46,742 nucleotides of DNA from Sedimentisphaera sp050251615 (GCA_050251615.1 JBFWMM010000021.1:1-46742); one strand, 5' to 3'; positions 31,934 to 41,138 are shown, numbered from the stretch's first letter. A program made the numbers and translations. Notes: generated from the letters alone by a model not told the origin.

Positions 31934-33520
31934 TCATTTGTTCGCCATAGTTACCAGCGCACGCTTGCCCTTTTCCTTGAAGCTTTCGACAATATTCTCC
32001 GCTTTGTCAAAGGGTACAGTGGCAAAGGAGAAGCAATCCATCACCTGAATATCACCAATCTGTTTGGACTTAATCGACACTCTCCCCGCAATCATACCTG
32101 ATATCTTTTTGGGTGTCATACGGTCTTTCTTGCCGAGCGCGATAAAGATCCTCGCCTTGCCGCTCTCTTCAAGCTTTATGGCACTCTGCCGGCCGGAAGG
32201 TGCGCTTATCTCGCCGTAAGAATCCTCATCAAGTTCTTCTTCGAAGCAGTGGCAGAGAACCGCCGCAAGCACCTCGGTGGGGCTGTTGTCAGTCAGAAGC
32301 GCTTTGGCCCATTCATAGAATTTGCCGTCGATAACATTCAACCTCCGCGCCGCAAGCTCATCCTCAATGCGGGTTCTCTTTGCGTGGACAATCTCTTTAG
32401 CATCTGGCAGCTCAGACTTTCTGATGTCCGTCTTGACTATCCTCTGTATAAACATCAGACGCTTGTATTCGCTCGGCGAGATGAACGTTATGGCGGTGCC
32501 TTCCTTGCCGGCGCGCCCCGTGCGTCCGATACGGTGCACGTACGACTCGGGGTCCTGCGGGAGGGCATAGTTGATTACGTGCGTGAGGTTGTTCACATCA
32601 ATACCGCGCGCCGCAACATCCGTTGCAACGAGGATATTGATAAACTTCTGCTTGAATCTGTCGAGCGTGCGTTCTCTCTGCTGCTGGGAAATGTCGCCGT
32701 GGATTGCTTCGGCATCGTAGCCGCGGGCAAGCAGGCTTGCTACAAGATCGTCAACATCACGCTTTGTGCGGCAGAAGACAAGGCCGTAGAAATTCTCCTC
32801 AACATCCACAATCCTGCTGAGCGCATCAATCCTCTCAGGTTCCTTCACCTCGAAATAAATCTGCTCGGTGAGGTTGGTTGTGAGCTGGGTCTTCTTGACC
32901 ACAAGATGCTCATAGCCGTCCATATACTTCTGCGCGAGCTCGCGGATCCTTGCGGGCATAGTGGCGGAGAAAAGAAGCGTACGCTTCTTCGGGTTTGTAT
33001 GCTGCATAATCTCTTCGATGTCGTCGATAAAGCCCATATTGAGCATTTCATCAGCTTCATCAAGAATGAGATGGGCTATGCCGCCGAGCTTTAGCGTGCG
33101 GCGTTTGATGTGGTCGATTATGCGGCCGGGCGTACCGACGACAATATGAGCGCCGGTTTTGAGCCTGCGCAGCTGCTGGTCGATGGACTGGCCGCCGTAA
33201 ATCGGCACAACACGAACGACCTTATCGCCTTTGAGCGAATTGATCTCCTCGGCCACCTGTATCGCAAGCTCACGAGTGGGCACGAGAACGAGCGCCTGTA
33301 CGGCATCGTCTTTCGAGTTGAGCAGCTCGATAAGCGGCAGGCCGAAAGCGGCGGTCTTGCCGGTTCCCGTCTGCGCCTGAGCGATAATGTTACTCTCATT
33401 TTTCAGCATGACGGGGATCGTCATGACCTGTATCTCCGAGGGCTCTTCAAAACCCTTGGCGTTGACTGCTGCGAGCATCTGCTCGGAAAGACCGAGCTGG
33501 GCAAATGCATTTACTTTCAT
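31934..33520 (-). CDS. DEAD-box RNA helicase (DeaD/CsdA-like)
   Basis: The 528-residue protein has the full set of DEAD-box motifs in order: Q motif (FEEPSEIQ), AQTGTGKTAAF, PTRELAIQ, TPGRIIDH, DEADEML, SATMP, and HRIGRTGRAG. A C-terminal DbpA-type RNA-binding domain (about residues 445-525, starting KARIFIALGKKDRMTPKKI) places it with DeaD/CsdA, which remodel RNA in ribosome assembly and cold adaptation. It is monocistronic with a 5' region of about 340 nt, as often found for cold-induced helicases. AAGAGA precedes the ATG by 3 to 4 nt. Confidence 0.93.
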   Translation of the reverse strand: MKVNAFAQLGLSEQMLAAVNAKGFEEPSEIQVMTIPVMLKNESNIIAQAQTGTGKTAAFGLPLIELLNSKDDAVQALVLVPTRELAIQVAEEINSLKGDKVVRVVPIYGGQSIDQQLRRLKTGAHIVVGTPGRIIDHIKRRTLKLGGIAHLILDEADEMLNMGFIDDIEEIMQHTNPKKRTLLFSATMPARIRELAQKYMDGYEHLVVKKTQLTTNLTEQIYFEVKEPERIDALSRIVDVEENFYGLVFCRTKRDVDDLVASLLARGYDAEAIHGDISQQQRERTLDRFKQKFINILVATDVAARGIDVNNLTHVINYALPQDPESYVHRIGRTGRAGKEGTAITFISPSEYKRLMFIQRIVKTDIRKSELPDAKEIVHAKRTRIEDELAARRLNVIDGKFYEWAKALLTDNSPTEVLAAVLCHCFEEELDEDSYGEISAPSGRQSAIKLEESGKARIFIALGKKDRMTPKKISGMIAGRVSIKSKQIGDIQVMDCFSFATVPFDKAENIVESFKEKGKRALVTMANK

Positions 33521-33860
33521 ATATCTCTTTTCAATAGTTTCGCTTTTCCTGCACCCTCCGGTATAATGCGGCCATACACAGGCCGCGCCGCGAGCGCAGA
33601 CTAAAAGCGGAGACTGCTTACAAAATCTATACTTCAGCTATGCGAAATAATATAGAGGTAGTAAAATCGTACGGAAGACTTTTACTTCGTTTGGAAGGAA
33701 AATCGACGAGGAGAACAAACCGCTCTTATGCTCGCATATTATCGCTTTTTTAGAAATAAAGCAATCTTTTTTTTCGGCGGCCAAACCCACGGGGCAAAAC
33801 CGGCATTCTGAACCGCGCGGGTAGTTCTGTCAGTCCGTAACGATAAACGCGCCCGAAAAA
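33521..33860. other. Intergenic region upstream of the DEAD-box gene with leader hairpin
   Basis: There is no gene. About 50 nt upstream of the helicase ATG, GCGGCC (33568-33573) and GGCCGC (33581-33586) form a perfect 6-bp stem with a 7-nt loop. The rest is AT-rich (33640-33770). A long structured leader fits a cold-regulated helicase, but no promoter could be fixed. Confidence 0.4.
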
Positions 33861-34541
33861 CTAACCGAATATGAGCATATAGCCAATCGAAAAGACTGCC
33901 AGATCAACGACAGCATGGCTCAGGCAGCCTGGCCAGATGGATTTGAATTTGAGGTAGCACCATGACCAGATCAACGCGCCGGTGAATATACCAAGCGTAG
34001 CAACGGCAACGACGAACCAATTGAAATAGACCTGCAAAGCGATGATGTGGTGGAGTGAGAAAAACAGCGCTGATGCGAAAATTGCTGCGGCGCGCGGCAT
34101 AACCGCCATGCTTTCACGCAATACAAACCAGCGCCAGAGGTATTCCTCAAGAACGGAGTTTATCAGAATCCAGTATGCCGCACCGGCAAGATATACTTGC
34201 TTTTCGCCCAGCCCTACTTTCCCCGCCATCTCCCTGACAAGCTCCGGCTCAATCAGCTGCTTGCCTATAGTGAGGTAGAGCGCGAATATCAGAGCACTCA
34301 CAACTACCCCGATAGCCGCCGATAGCACGAAACCTCCGTTTCGAGGCGGGCTCAAGCTCAGCTTTTCTCTGCGCACAAAAACAAGCCAGATTACCGGCAA
34401 AAGCAAAACCCAAATCTTGGAGAAGATAAAAACAGATTTCCCGATCGCCGTATCGGGAGCGATAACCATGCTCGCAAGCACGCCCAGACTCGGCGCCGGC
34501 ACAAGCAGCAACAGAGCAATCTTCGACTTTGCGTTAGACAT
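33861..34541 (-). CDS. CPBP family intramembrane metalloprotease
   Basis: The 226-residue integral membrane protein (about seven helices) has the three CPBP (CAAX protease/bacteriocin-processing) motifs: EEYLWR near residue 129, FFSLHH near 160 and HAVVD near 207, supplying the Glu, Arg and His residues of the active site. Such enzymes cut substrates within the membrane; bacterial roles range from bacteriocin immunity to processing of unknown peptides. The gene stands alone and has no obvious partner here. Substrate unknown. Confidence 0.85.
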   Translation of the reverse strand: MSNAKSKIALLLLVPAPSLGVLASMVIAPDTAIGKSVFIFSKIWVLLLPVIWLVFVRREKLSLSPPRNGGFVLSAAIGVVVSALIFALYLTIGKQLIEPELVREMAGKVGLGEKQVYLAGAAYWILINSVLEEYLWRWFVLRESMAVMPRAAAIFASALFFSLHHIIALQVYFNWFVVAVATLGIFTGALIWSWCYLKFKSIWPGCLSHAVVDLAVFSIGYMLIFG

Positions 34542-34584
34542 GGTTTCTTCCCTGCTAAATTAGATGCCGCTCTTTTTCTACACA

Positions 34585-34782
34585 ACGAAGTGCACGAAGC
34601 ACACGAAGTTTTTTCTGAAGATTTTTCTTTATTATCTTCTGCGCCTCTCTGCGTCCACTACGGTTCATAATTTTTAGTGCCCTTAGTGGTTAAGTTCCAT
34701 TTTATTTCGCCAAGCATGTTTATCCTGTCTAAAAACTGACATCTTCTTTTTGACGGGATTTACAGAATCTACAAGATTTAAG
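34585..34782. repeat. Cluster of 9-bp-periodic dispersed repeat words
   Basis: Three short-period elements lie side by side. Three copies of ACGAAGNNC run from 34585 to about 34610. A middle part holds CTGCGCCTCTCTGCGTCC and AGTGCCCTTAGTGG. A third part, 34751-34782, has units of the form GGATTTACA. Such words (on the other strand CTTCGTG..., CTTAGTGG, ACAGGAT) are known as dispersed intergenic repeats in many environmental bacteria. No ORF, terminal repeats or transposase accompany them. They occupy most of the 270-nt gap between two minus-strand genes. Confidence 0.6.
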
Positions 34783-34811
34783 AAACGGCAAAGCTTTGAG
34801 GCTTTATCCCG

Positions 34812-36539
34812 TCAAGGCGTGCAAAGGTCAATGTGCCTGCGGACAAGCTCCGCGAGCGGTTCGATGGCGGTCTTGTCCATGCCGAACTTTACGTTTGCCA
34901 GCTCAAAGAGCTCGGGCAGCGGCTTGGAGCCGCCGGCGGTAAGCGCACGCCAGTACGCATCAAGCGCCTTTTCCGGCTCTGCGAGGCTGTTCTTCCAGAT
35001 GCCAAGCGCTCCGATCTGCGCGATGCAGTATTCGATGTAGTACAGCGGCACCTTGAAGAAATGCAGAATCCTCTGCCACTGCCTGCTGACAATCTCCTCA
35101 TAGCCCGTTATGTCGAGCACGTCCGGAACAAATCTGCGATTCAGCTCAAGCCAGAGCGCGGCGAGCTCATCACCCGAGGTGATATTCCGCTCATAGACGG
35201 CGTGCTGGAACGCATCGACCATCGCGCCGCTTGTAAGGATCTGGAGTGTCTTTTCAAGCTGGATGGCTTTGGAGCGGTTTCTATCGGCCGCGGAGGGGTA
35301 TATCACATCCATAAACGGCAGTACAAACAGCTCCATGCTCATCGATGCCACTTCGCAAAATTCCATCGGCCCGTGGCGGTATTCATAGAGGCTCTGCTCC
35401 CTCGCGGCGAACGTGTGGAAGGCGTGGCCGCTTTCGTGGAACATTACGCGGAGGTCGTCGTCCAGACCGACAAAATTAGCGAATATAAACGGCAGCCCCG
35501 CCTCTGCGAGCGTGGATTGATAGCCGCCAGGCGCCTTGCCCTTGCGGCTTTCGAGGTCGAACAGCTCATTGTCCATCATACAGCCGAAGAGCTCGGCGAG
35601 CTTCGGGCTGAGCTTCGAGAAAACCTCATGCGCCTTCTCCGGCAGCTTGCTCACATCATCGAACGGTGCAAGCGGCGCGCGACCCTGCGTATCGACGAGA
35701 AGGTCCCACGGACGCAGCTTGTCAACGCCAAGCTCGGATTTGCGCATTTCGTAGAGCTTGCCGAGCAGGGGCACAATAAGCTCCTCCGCGGCCTTGTGAT
35801 AGCTCTTGCAGTCCTGCGGGGTGTAATCGAAGCGATGCTTGCGGGGGAATCCGTATTCGAGGTAGTTGTCGAAGCCGGCGTTGGCAGCGATTTCCGAGCG
35901 CAGGCGCACCATATCGCCGTAGAGCGCTTCGTGGGCGTCCTTCTCATCATAGCGCCTCTGCGCGCATGCGAGCCAGCCCCTCTTGCGCTGCGAGCGGTCG
36001 GTTTCGTACTGGTATTTGGCCATCTGCTGAAACGTCTTCTGCTCGCCTGCGTCATCGACCATCATCGAGCCGGCGAGCTTCTCATACTTCTGCACAAGCA
36101 GGCTGTCTTTTGTGAGCAGGGCCACGTTTTCCTCGCGGAACATTTCCACGTCTTTCCTGCAACACTTCTCCAGCAGCGCTATTTCGCCAGCCGGCAGAGG
36201 GTATTTCTCCAGCAGCTCCAGAAAACGCGCATCAACGCGGTTGTCGTACTCTATGAGAATCGGATGCACGTTCTTTGTGAAATTCTCGAACGCAACGCTT
36301 ATCTGCTCGTCTTCGGTGTGGCAGGTGAGATTGATATAGAGAACCGAGCCGTACTGATCAACCGCGCTGCACAGTTCCGCCTTGGCATCAAGCCAGTTGC
36401 GAAAGCTTGATTCATCGCCCACTTCAACCGCCAGAAGCTTCTCAAACCACTTCTTAACCGCGGCGGCATCAGAAAAATCCACGTTTTCATCAAGAAACTT
36501 CCTCTCTCTAAATCTGCCGAGCCGGCTTGCTTCGAGCAT
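34812..36539 (-). CDS. M3 family oligoendopeptidase (PepF/thimet type)
   Basis: The 575-residue cytoplasmic zinc peptidase degrades short peptides. The active-site motif HESGH (near residue 368) is followed by the third ligand region FCEVASMSMELF. The overall layout, an N-terminal helical lid and a C-terminal catalytic bowl, and the ending YIEYCIAQIGALGIW match the PepF branch. GGAAGGGG lies about 9 nt before the ATG. It follows the YhaM-like gene by 39 nt in the same direction, so it may be in the same transcript. All catalytic residues are present. Confidence 0.92.
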   Translation of the reverse strand: MLEASRLGRFRERKFLDENVDFSDAAAVKKWFEKLLAVEVGDESSFRNWLDAKAELCSAVDQYGSVLYINLTCHTEDEQISVAFENFTKNVHPILIEYDNRVDARFLELLEKYPLPAGEIALLEKCCRKDVEMFREENVALLTKDSLLVQKYEKLAGSMMVDDAGEQKTFQQMAKYQYETDRSQRKRGWLACAQRRYDEKDAHEALYGDMVRLRSEIAANAGFDNYLEYGFPRKHRFDYTPQDCKSYHKAAEELIVPLLGKLYEMRKSELGVDKLRPWDLLVDTQGRAPLAPFDDVSKLPEKAHEVFSKLSPKLAELFGCMMDNELFDLESRKGKAPGGYQSTLAEAGLPFIFANFVGLDDDLRVMFHESGHAFHTFAAREQSLYEYRHGPMEFCEVASMSMELFVLPFMDVIYPSAADRNRSKAIQLEKTLQILTSGAMVDAFQHAVYERNITSGDELAALWLELNRRFVPDVLDITGYEEIVSRQWQRILHFFKVPLYYIEYCIAQIGALGIWKNSLAEPEKALDAYWRALTAGGSKPLPELFELANVKFGMDKTAIEPLAELVRRHIDLCTP

Positions 36540-36578
36540 AACTGCATTCCCCTTCCGCCGCCTGCGCGGCTCAGAAAA

Positions 36579-37559
36579 TCAAATTTCTCTTGTTGCTTTC
36601 TTCTTATAGAACTTCGTTCCGGCCTGCATATTGAGATTTTTCCACGGCGTCCAGTCATCGGGGCTGGGCTCGTTCTCAATGGCGTCATTGGCGAAGTTGA
36701 GCTTGGCATCCATATCATCGATATAGGAAACCATAATCGCCTCAAGCGTGGCGGGAAGTTTCGGCGAGCCGAATTCATACTTGCCGTGATGCGAGAGGAG
36801 GATATGTGTGATGTTGTCGATAATTTCCTGGTTGAGGGGGTAGCCCTTGTCGATTATGCGGTCTGCTTTCTGGTCGAGCAGGATTGCCGCCCGCACGAGA
36901 TGCCCGACAAGCTGCCCCTGATTTGTGTAGCTGAAGGCGAGGTCGTAGCTGAGCTCGGTCGTTTTGCAGAGGTCATGAAGGAAGATGCCCGCAATTACGA
37001 GATCCGCTTGAACCTGCGGGTACAGCGGCAGAATGCGCAGAGCAACCTGAAGCATGCCGTGCGTGTGTTCGAGCAGGCCGCCGAGGAATGCATGGTGCAT
37101 CTTCACCGCCGCGGGGCTGCGCCTGAACATATCCATCAGCTCATCGTCGGAGAGGTATTCCTGAATGAGCGCCTTGACGTAGGGGTGTTTTATCTCACCG
37201 AGCATCCTGACGACCTCATTAAACAGCACGCTCACATCTTTGTCGGTCGCGGGGAGGAAGTCGGCCACGTTAACATGCGCCACATCCACTACTTCCACCT
37301 GATTGACTACAATCTGCAATGTATTCTGATACATCTCGGTTTTGCCGTTTACGCGGACAAAACCCTCTTTGGGGATGCTGTTGTAGATTTCTTCTGTCGT
37401 GCTCCACATGCGGCAGTTTGCCTTGCCTGTCTTGTCGGAGAGGTACATGGCTATGTAGAAGTCGCCGCGGGTGGTGTTGCGAAGCACCGGTTGCGAGACC
37501 ATATAGACATCGTTGATGAAAACGCCGGGCTTTAGCTGGTCAATGTAGTTGTGGGACAT
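36579..37559 (-). CDS. YhaM-like 3'-5' exoribonuclease (OB-fold plus HD domain)
   Basis: The 326-residue protein has an N-terminal OB-fold (about residues 15-95, FYIAMYLSDKTGKANCRMW) and an HD phosphohydrolase domain (about 155-290), with MHHAFLGGLLEHTHGML and the metal-binding His195-Asp196 in IFLHDLCKTTEL, then ILLSHHG. This is the architecture of YhaM, an Mn-dependent 3'-5' exonuclease that trims short RNA or DNA. It directly abuts ptsP (no bases between) and is likely translated by coupling. A role as nuclease is well supported, physiological substrates are not known. Confidence 0.9.
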   Translation of the reverse strand: MSHNYIDQLKPGVFINDVYMVSQPVLRNTTRGDFYIAMYLSDKTGKANCRMWSTTEEIYNSIPKEGFVRVNGKTEMYQNTLQIVVNQVEVVDVAHVNVADFLPATDKDVSVLFNEVVRMLGEIKHPYVKALIQEYLSDDELMDMFRRSPAAVKMHHAFLGGLLEHTHGMLQVALRILPLYPQVQADLVIAGIFLHDLCKTTELSYDLAFSYTNQGQLVGHLVRAAILLDQKADRIIDKGYPLNQEIIDNITHILLSHHGKYEFGSPKLPATLEAIMVSYIDDMDAKLNFANDAIENEPSPDDWTPWKNLNMQAGTKFYKKKATREI

Positions 37560-39839
37560 TTATTCGATTCCTTTTTGCAGGAGAGCCTGAATCTGCGAGG
37601 CTCTCGATTTGGAGAGTATTTCGTCTGCGAACTGCCTGCATCTGGCGGTGTCAAGCTGCTGCACCTGCCTTTGCAATGCGGGCAGGTGTGCAGGAGTTAC
37701 GCTGAACCTGCGCAGACCGATGCCGAGCAGGAATGCGGTGAGCCCGGGCTCTCCGGCCATAACGCCGCAGATGCTTACGGATTTGCCCGCCTTGTCGGCG
37801 CCTGCGATAATCTTTGAGAGCCCCCGTAACACTGAGGGGTGGTGCGGCATATAAAACTGCTCGACCAGCTCGTTGGTACGGTCAACGCCAAGCATAAACT
37901 GTACAAAGTCATTAGTTCCGATGGATAAGAAATCCGCCTCTGCGGCGAACTCATCGATCTGCTCCACAACGCTTGGCAGCTCTACCATAATGCCGATCTG
38001 CGGTGCGGAGTTGTGCGCTATGCCTTCGGCTTTCAGCTGCTCGATACAGTCACGGACTGTCTGGCGCGCGCTGTCAAATTCGTCAAGAGAGCTTATCATC
38101 GGGAACATTATCCCTATGGAGTTGCCTTTGCCGGCGCGGAGAATAGCCCTTATCTGTTGATTGAATATCTTCTTCTCTTTCAGCGAAAAACGTATGCTGC
38201 GCAGGCCGATTGCGGGATTCTGCTCGGTGGCGTCGTGGTAGTAGCTGAGCATCTTATCCCCGCCGACATCAAGCGTACGGAAAGTTACGGGCTTGCCTTT
38301 CATCTGCTCCACAAGCTTGCGATAAACAACGTACTGCTCTTCCTCCGTGGGGAAGCTGCTACGGATGATAAACGGAAATTCGGTACGGTAGAGGCCAACG
38401 CCGTCGCATTTGAGGTTGAGCGCGGGCTGAATATCGCTGAGCAGGTTTATGTTGGCCAGCAGCATTACGCGCTCACCGTCGGCTGTGAGGGTGGTTGAGG
38501 CCATGGAGACCTTCCCCTCGTCGAGCGCTTTTCTCGCGCTGAAGCTGCTTTGGTATTCTTCTATGATGTGCTTGTCGGGGTTAAGGTAAATGTTGCCGGA
38601 ATCACCGTCAAGCAGGATGTCAAGGCCGTCCTCGATGTCGAGAAGTTCAGGGCGATTCGCTATCACCATAGGCAACCCGAGCGAATTAGCCAGAATCGAG
38701 ATGTGGCTGGTTACGCCGCCGCTTACAAGCAGAACCCCCGCGGCGTTTTCTCCCGTAAGCTTGAGCAACTCCGAGGGGAACATATCCCGCGCCACAACAA
38801 CGCGCCCTTCTATATCGCTGTGCAGGTCAAAATCGCTGAGTATGTTTTTTATCATACGCTCGGCTATATCTTCGACGTCCTGCGCCTTTTCCTTGATGAA
38901 GATATTGTCAGACGAGTTGAACAGGTCTATGTAGCCCTGCGAAACCTTGACGATGGCCTCGATTGCGTCTTCTCCGTTTTTAACGAGATCCTCAATCCGC
39001 CCGACAAACGAATTATCTTTCAAAATAAGCAGGTGGGAGGCGAAGATGAGAGACGCCGCATCGTCAAGGCGATCGTCAACCTTCCGTTGCAAGCTTTCGA
39101 GCTGCCGGCTCGTTATGCTGACAGCCTTGTGAAAATCGCAGACGCCATGCCTGCGCACAGGCACAGAGGCGCGATTTTTCATCATCATGAAAGAGCTCTT
39201 CTTCTGATACACCTTCACCTTGGCATGCGCGAGCCCCTTTGAGGCGGATTTACCTTTGATAAAGATCTGCTTTCCGCTATCGATACCGGGCAGACGTGTT
39301 TCGAGGCTCGTAAGGGCCTTCTCGGGAGCCTGTTCAAAGGCCATTAGAAAGCGGGCGTTCTCAATCATATTGCCGATCTGCGAGGCAACGGCGCGGCAGA
39401 CAATCTCATCAACTTCGCTGAAAGGCTTTTCCTGCGTGCGCTGGAGCGTGATAACGCCGATATGTTCGATCCCGCGAATAACAGGCACGGCCATAAAGCA
39501 ACTGAAACGCTCCTCATTGATGCCGCTGAAGGCCTTAAATTTCGGGTGTTCCGAGGCGTTGCACACGTTTATAATCTCTCCCGTCTCCAAAGCGGAGCCG
39601 GTTATGCCTTCGCCGAGCTTAAGCTTGACATTTCCGATGGAGCTCGGGTCAAGGCCGACTGTCGCTTTGAGCGTGAGCTGGCGATCGGCGTCGTCGTAGA
39701 GGTATATCGAGCAGACATCGGTTTGGAGGTGTCCTTGCACGAGACTTACAATCTGCTGGAGGAAGTTCTGTATGCTGATGCTGTCCCTGAACAGGTGGTT
39801 CAGTTCGCTGATATCGCAAAGAAGTTTCGTGTGCTGCAT
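37560..39839 (-). CDS. ptsP: GAF-domain PTS enzyme I (PtsP type)
   Basis: The 759-residue protein joins an N-terminal GAF sensor domain (about residues 15-160) to a full enzyme I: HPr-binding N domain, the phospho-His loop GGVTSHISILANSLGLP (near 377), and the PEP-binding barrel with GLYRTEFPFI, LDVGGDKML, and IGTNDFVQFMLGVDRTN. It transfers phosphate from PEP to HPr, in this GAF form usually NPr of the nitrogen-related PTS. GAF ligands are unknown. The ATG at 39839 has AAGGTG 6 nt upstream; an extension to 39884 has no site. No HPr or EII gene is in the window, so its partners lie elsewhere, and a regulatory rather than sugar-uptake role is plausible. Confidence 0.92.
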   Translation of the reverse strand: MQHTKLLCDISELNHLFRDSISIQNFLQQIVSLVQGHLQTDVCSIYLYDDADRQLTLKATVGLDPSSIGNVKLKLGEGITGSALETGEIINVCNASEHPKFKAFSGINEERFSCFMAVPVIRGIEHIGVITLQRTQEKPFSEVDEIVCRAVASQIGNMIENARFLMAFEQAPEKALTSLETRLPGIDSGKQIFIKGKSASKGLAHAKVKVYQKKSSFMMMKNRASVPVRRHGVCDFHKAVSITSRQLESLQRKVDDRLDDAASLIFASHLLILKDNSFVGRIEDLVKNGEDAIEAIVKVSQGYIDLFNSSDNIFIKEKAQDVEDIAERMIKNILSDFDLHSDIEGRVVVARDMFPSELLKLTGENAAGVLLVSGGVTSHISILANSLGLPMVIANRPELLDIEDGLDILLDGDSGNIYLNPDKHIIEEYQSSFSARKALDEGKVSMASTTLTADGERVMLLANINLLSDIQPALNLKCDGVGLYRTEFPFIIRSSFPTEEEQYVVYRKLVEQMKGKPVTFRTLDVGGDKMLSYYHDATEQNPAIGLRSIRFSLKEKKIFNQQIRAILRAGKGNSIGIMFPMISSLDEFDSARQTVRDCIEQLKAEGIAHNSAPQIGIMVELPSVVEQIDEFAAEADFLSIGTNDFVQFMLGVDRTNELVEQFYMPHHPSVLRGLSKIIAGADKAGKSVSICGVMAGEPGLTAFLLGIGLRRFSVTPAHLPALQRQVQQLDTARCRQFADEILSKSRASQIQALLQKGIE

Positions 39840-39928
39840 TTCTATCACCTTTTTCCTTTTTCGGAGCGCCGCACAAAGGCCCATAACGCTCTCGCGAATA
39901 ATCCTGTGATTATAACGCTACGCCCATT

Positions 39929-40621
39929 TTATGCAAATATTGCCGAGCCGACTCTTAAATCCGTGGCTCCGCATGCAATGGCGATCTCAAAATCGTTTGT
40001 CATGCCCATGCTGAGCCTGCACAACCGCTTACGCGCCACGCCTGTCAAAGAACCCCGGCTCCTTTCAAGGCACTCCCCTGCCAGCTCGAAGGTACGGGTG
40101 ATCTCACTGTCCGAGCCGTCAAATGCGGCCATTGTCATCAACCCCACGGGCACAAGCCTGTCAAACTCCGCCAGAGATGCTATGAAATCGGGGGCCCGTT
40201 CGGGATTGAGCCCGTATTTCTGTGGTTCTTTCGAGCAGTTCACCTGCACAAACACTTCGAGCGTTCGCTCTTCGTCGGTAAGCAAGTCGTTCAATACCCG
40301 GGCAAGCTTAATCGATTCAAGAGAGTGCAATATATCCATCAGCGGCAGAAATTGCTTTGCCTTGTTGCGCTGAAGATGGCCGATCATATGCCAACGAGCT
40401 TGCAATCCGCATGCCGCAAACGTTTCGCGCATCTCAGCAAAATGGCCCAGGCGGTTCTCACCGAAATCCATAATGCCGTTGCGTGCGACCTCAACGGCCT
40501 CCTCAGGCGAAGACGCCTTGGAAACTGCAACCAGCCGCACTTCCTCCCTGCGCCTGCCGGCTTTATCGCAGGCAGCCTGAATTCGATCTTCAATTGTCTT
40601 GAGTCTGATTGTTACGTTCAT
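39929..40621 (-). CDS. PLP homeostasis protein of the YggS/PROSC family
   Basis: The 230-residue protein has the YggS fold: LVAVSKAS with the PLP-binding Lys near residue 36, DFGENRLGHF, WHMIGHLQRNK, and the final phosphate-binding LSMGMTNDFEIAIACGA followed by RVGSAIF. The family carries PLP without catalysing a reaction and keeps vitamin B6 and amino-acid pools in balance. It is 89 nt upstream of ptsP. Its 5' side has a weak ribosome site and a 14-bp tandem array just upstream, which may be in the promoter region. Confidence 0.93.
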   Translation of the reverse strand: MNVTIRLKTIEDRIQAACDKAGRRREEVRLVAVSKASSPEEAVEVARNGIMDFGENRLGHFAEMRETFAACGLQARWHMIGHLQRNKAKQFLPLMDILHSLESIKLARVLNDLLTDEERTLEVFVQVNCSKEPQKYGLNPERAPDFIASLAEFDRLVPVGLMTMAAFDGSDSEITRTFELAGECLERSRGSLTGVARKRLCRLSMGMTNDFEIAIACGATDLRVGSAIFA

Positions 40622-40648
40622 TTTCAGTTCGCGAAAAGCACTGAAAGG

Positions 40649-40718
40649 TTTTATGTTATAAGTTTTATGTTATAAGTTTTATGTTATAAGTTTTATGTTA
40701 TAAGTTTTATGTTATAAG
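40649..40718. repeat. Five perfect tandem copies of a 14-bp AT-rich unit
   Basis: The unit TTTTATGTTATAAG repeats five times with no change (40649-40718), in the gap between the YggS gene start and the end of the zinc-ribbon gene. The unit contains TTATAA and, on the minus strand, TATAAC. It starts 28 nt upstream of the YggS start codon, so copy-number change could alter its promoter spacing. There are no spacers, so it is not CRISPR. Confidence 0.95.
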
Positions 40719-40749
40719 TCATGGTATCATCTGCCTTTTGCCATATTCC

Positions 40750-41124
40750 TCAAACCGTATCGAAAGCATCCGTCGCCTCGTTTTGCGCGCCGCAGTACAG
40801 GCACTTTTTTCGCCTCGGGCTTATCTTGCGCCCGCAGTTTGCACAAGTGGCTACGTGTTTTTTGAGTTTGCCGTCCTGCACACCGTCGCGCAGGTCTATC
40901 TCAAGCACCTTCTCAAACAGTTGTTCTTCCGTAAAGCCGTGTGCTTCGCGCACAAGCTCCCACATCGCCCTGTTTACGAGGACAAGCCTTTCGACTTTCT
41001 CCTCAAGCCGGCGCATCTCATCTTTGCCTTGAACACGAACCGGACTGCCGGAGTAAGCAGAAGATATTGGCGCAATTTCATCGTCTTCGCCGAAAAATGA
41101 TTTGAGGCCTCCAATCGGATACAT
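40750..41124 (-). CDS. Small zinc-ribbon protein of unknown function
   Basis: The 124-residue protein has a central helical segment (about residues 35-70, KDEMRRLEEKVERLVLVNRA) and a C-terminal zinc ribbon with two CxxC pairs (CANC near 96 and CLYC near 110) joined by GRKISPRRKK. A helix plus zinc ribbon suggests a nucleic-acid or protein adaptor. The ATG at 41124 has GGGAGA 7 nt upstream; an upstream ATG at 41154 would overlap cysS by 16 nt and lacks a good site. It follows cysS directly and is probably co-transcribed. No named family was recognised. Confidence 0.75.
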   Translation of the reverse strand: MYPIGGLKSFFGEDDEIAPISSAYSGSPVRVQGKDEMRRLEEKVERLVLVNRAMWELVREAHGFTEEQLFEKVLEIDLRDGVQDGKLKKHVATCANCGRKISPRRKKCLYCGAQNEATDAFDTV

Positions 41125-41138
41125 ATCATATTCTCCCG

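Noticed and set aside
34833..36410. Long plus-strand open frame (525 codons)
   Set aside because: It is fully antisense to the clear M3 peptidase gene, has no known motif, and arises from codon bias on the other strand.
40649..40718. CRISPR array
   Set aside because: The copies are directly adjacent without spacers and no cas genes are present.
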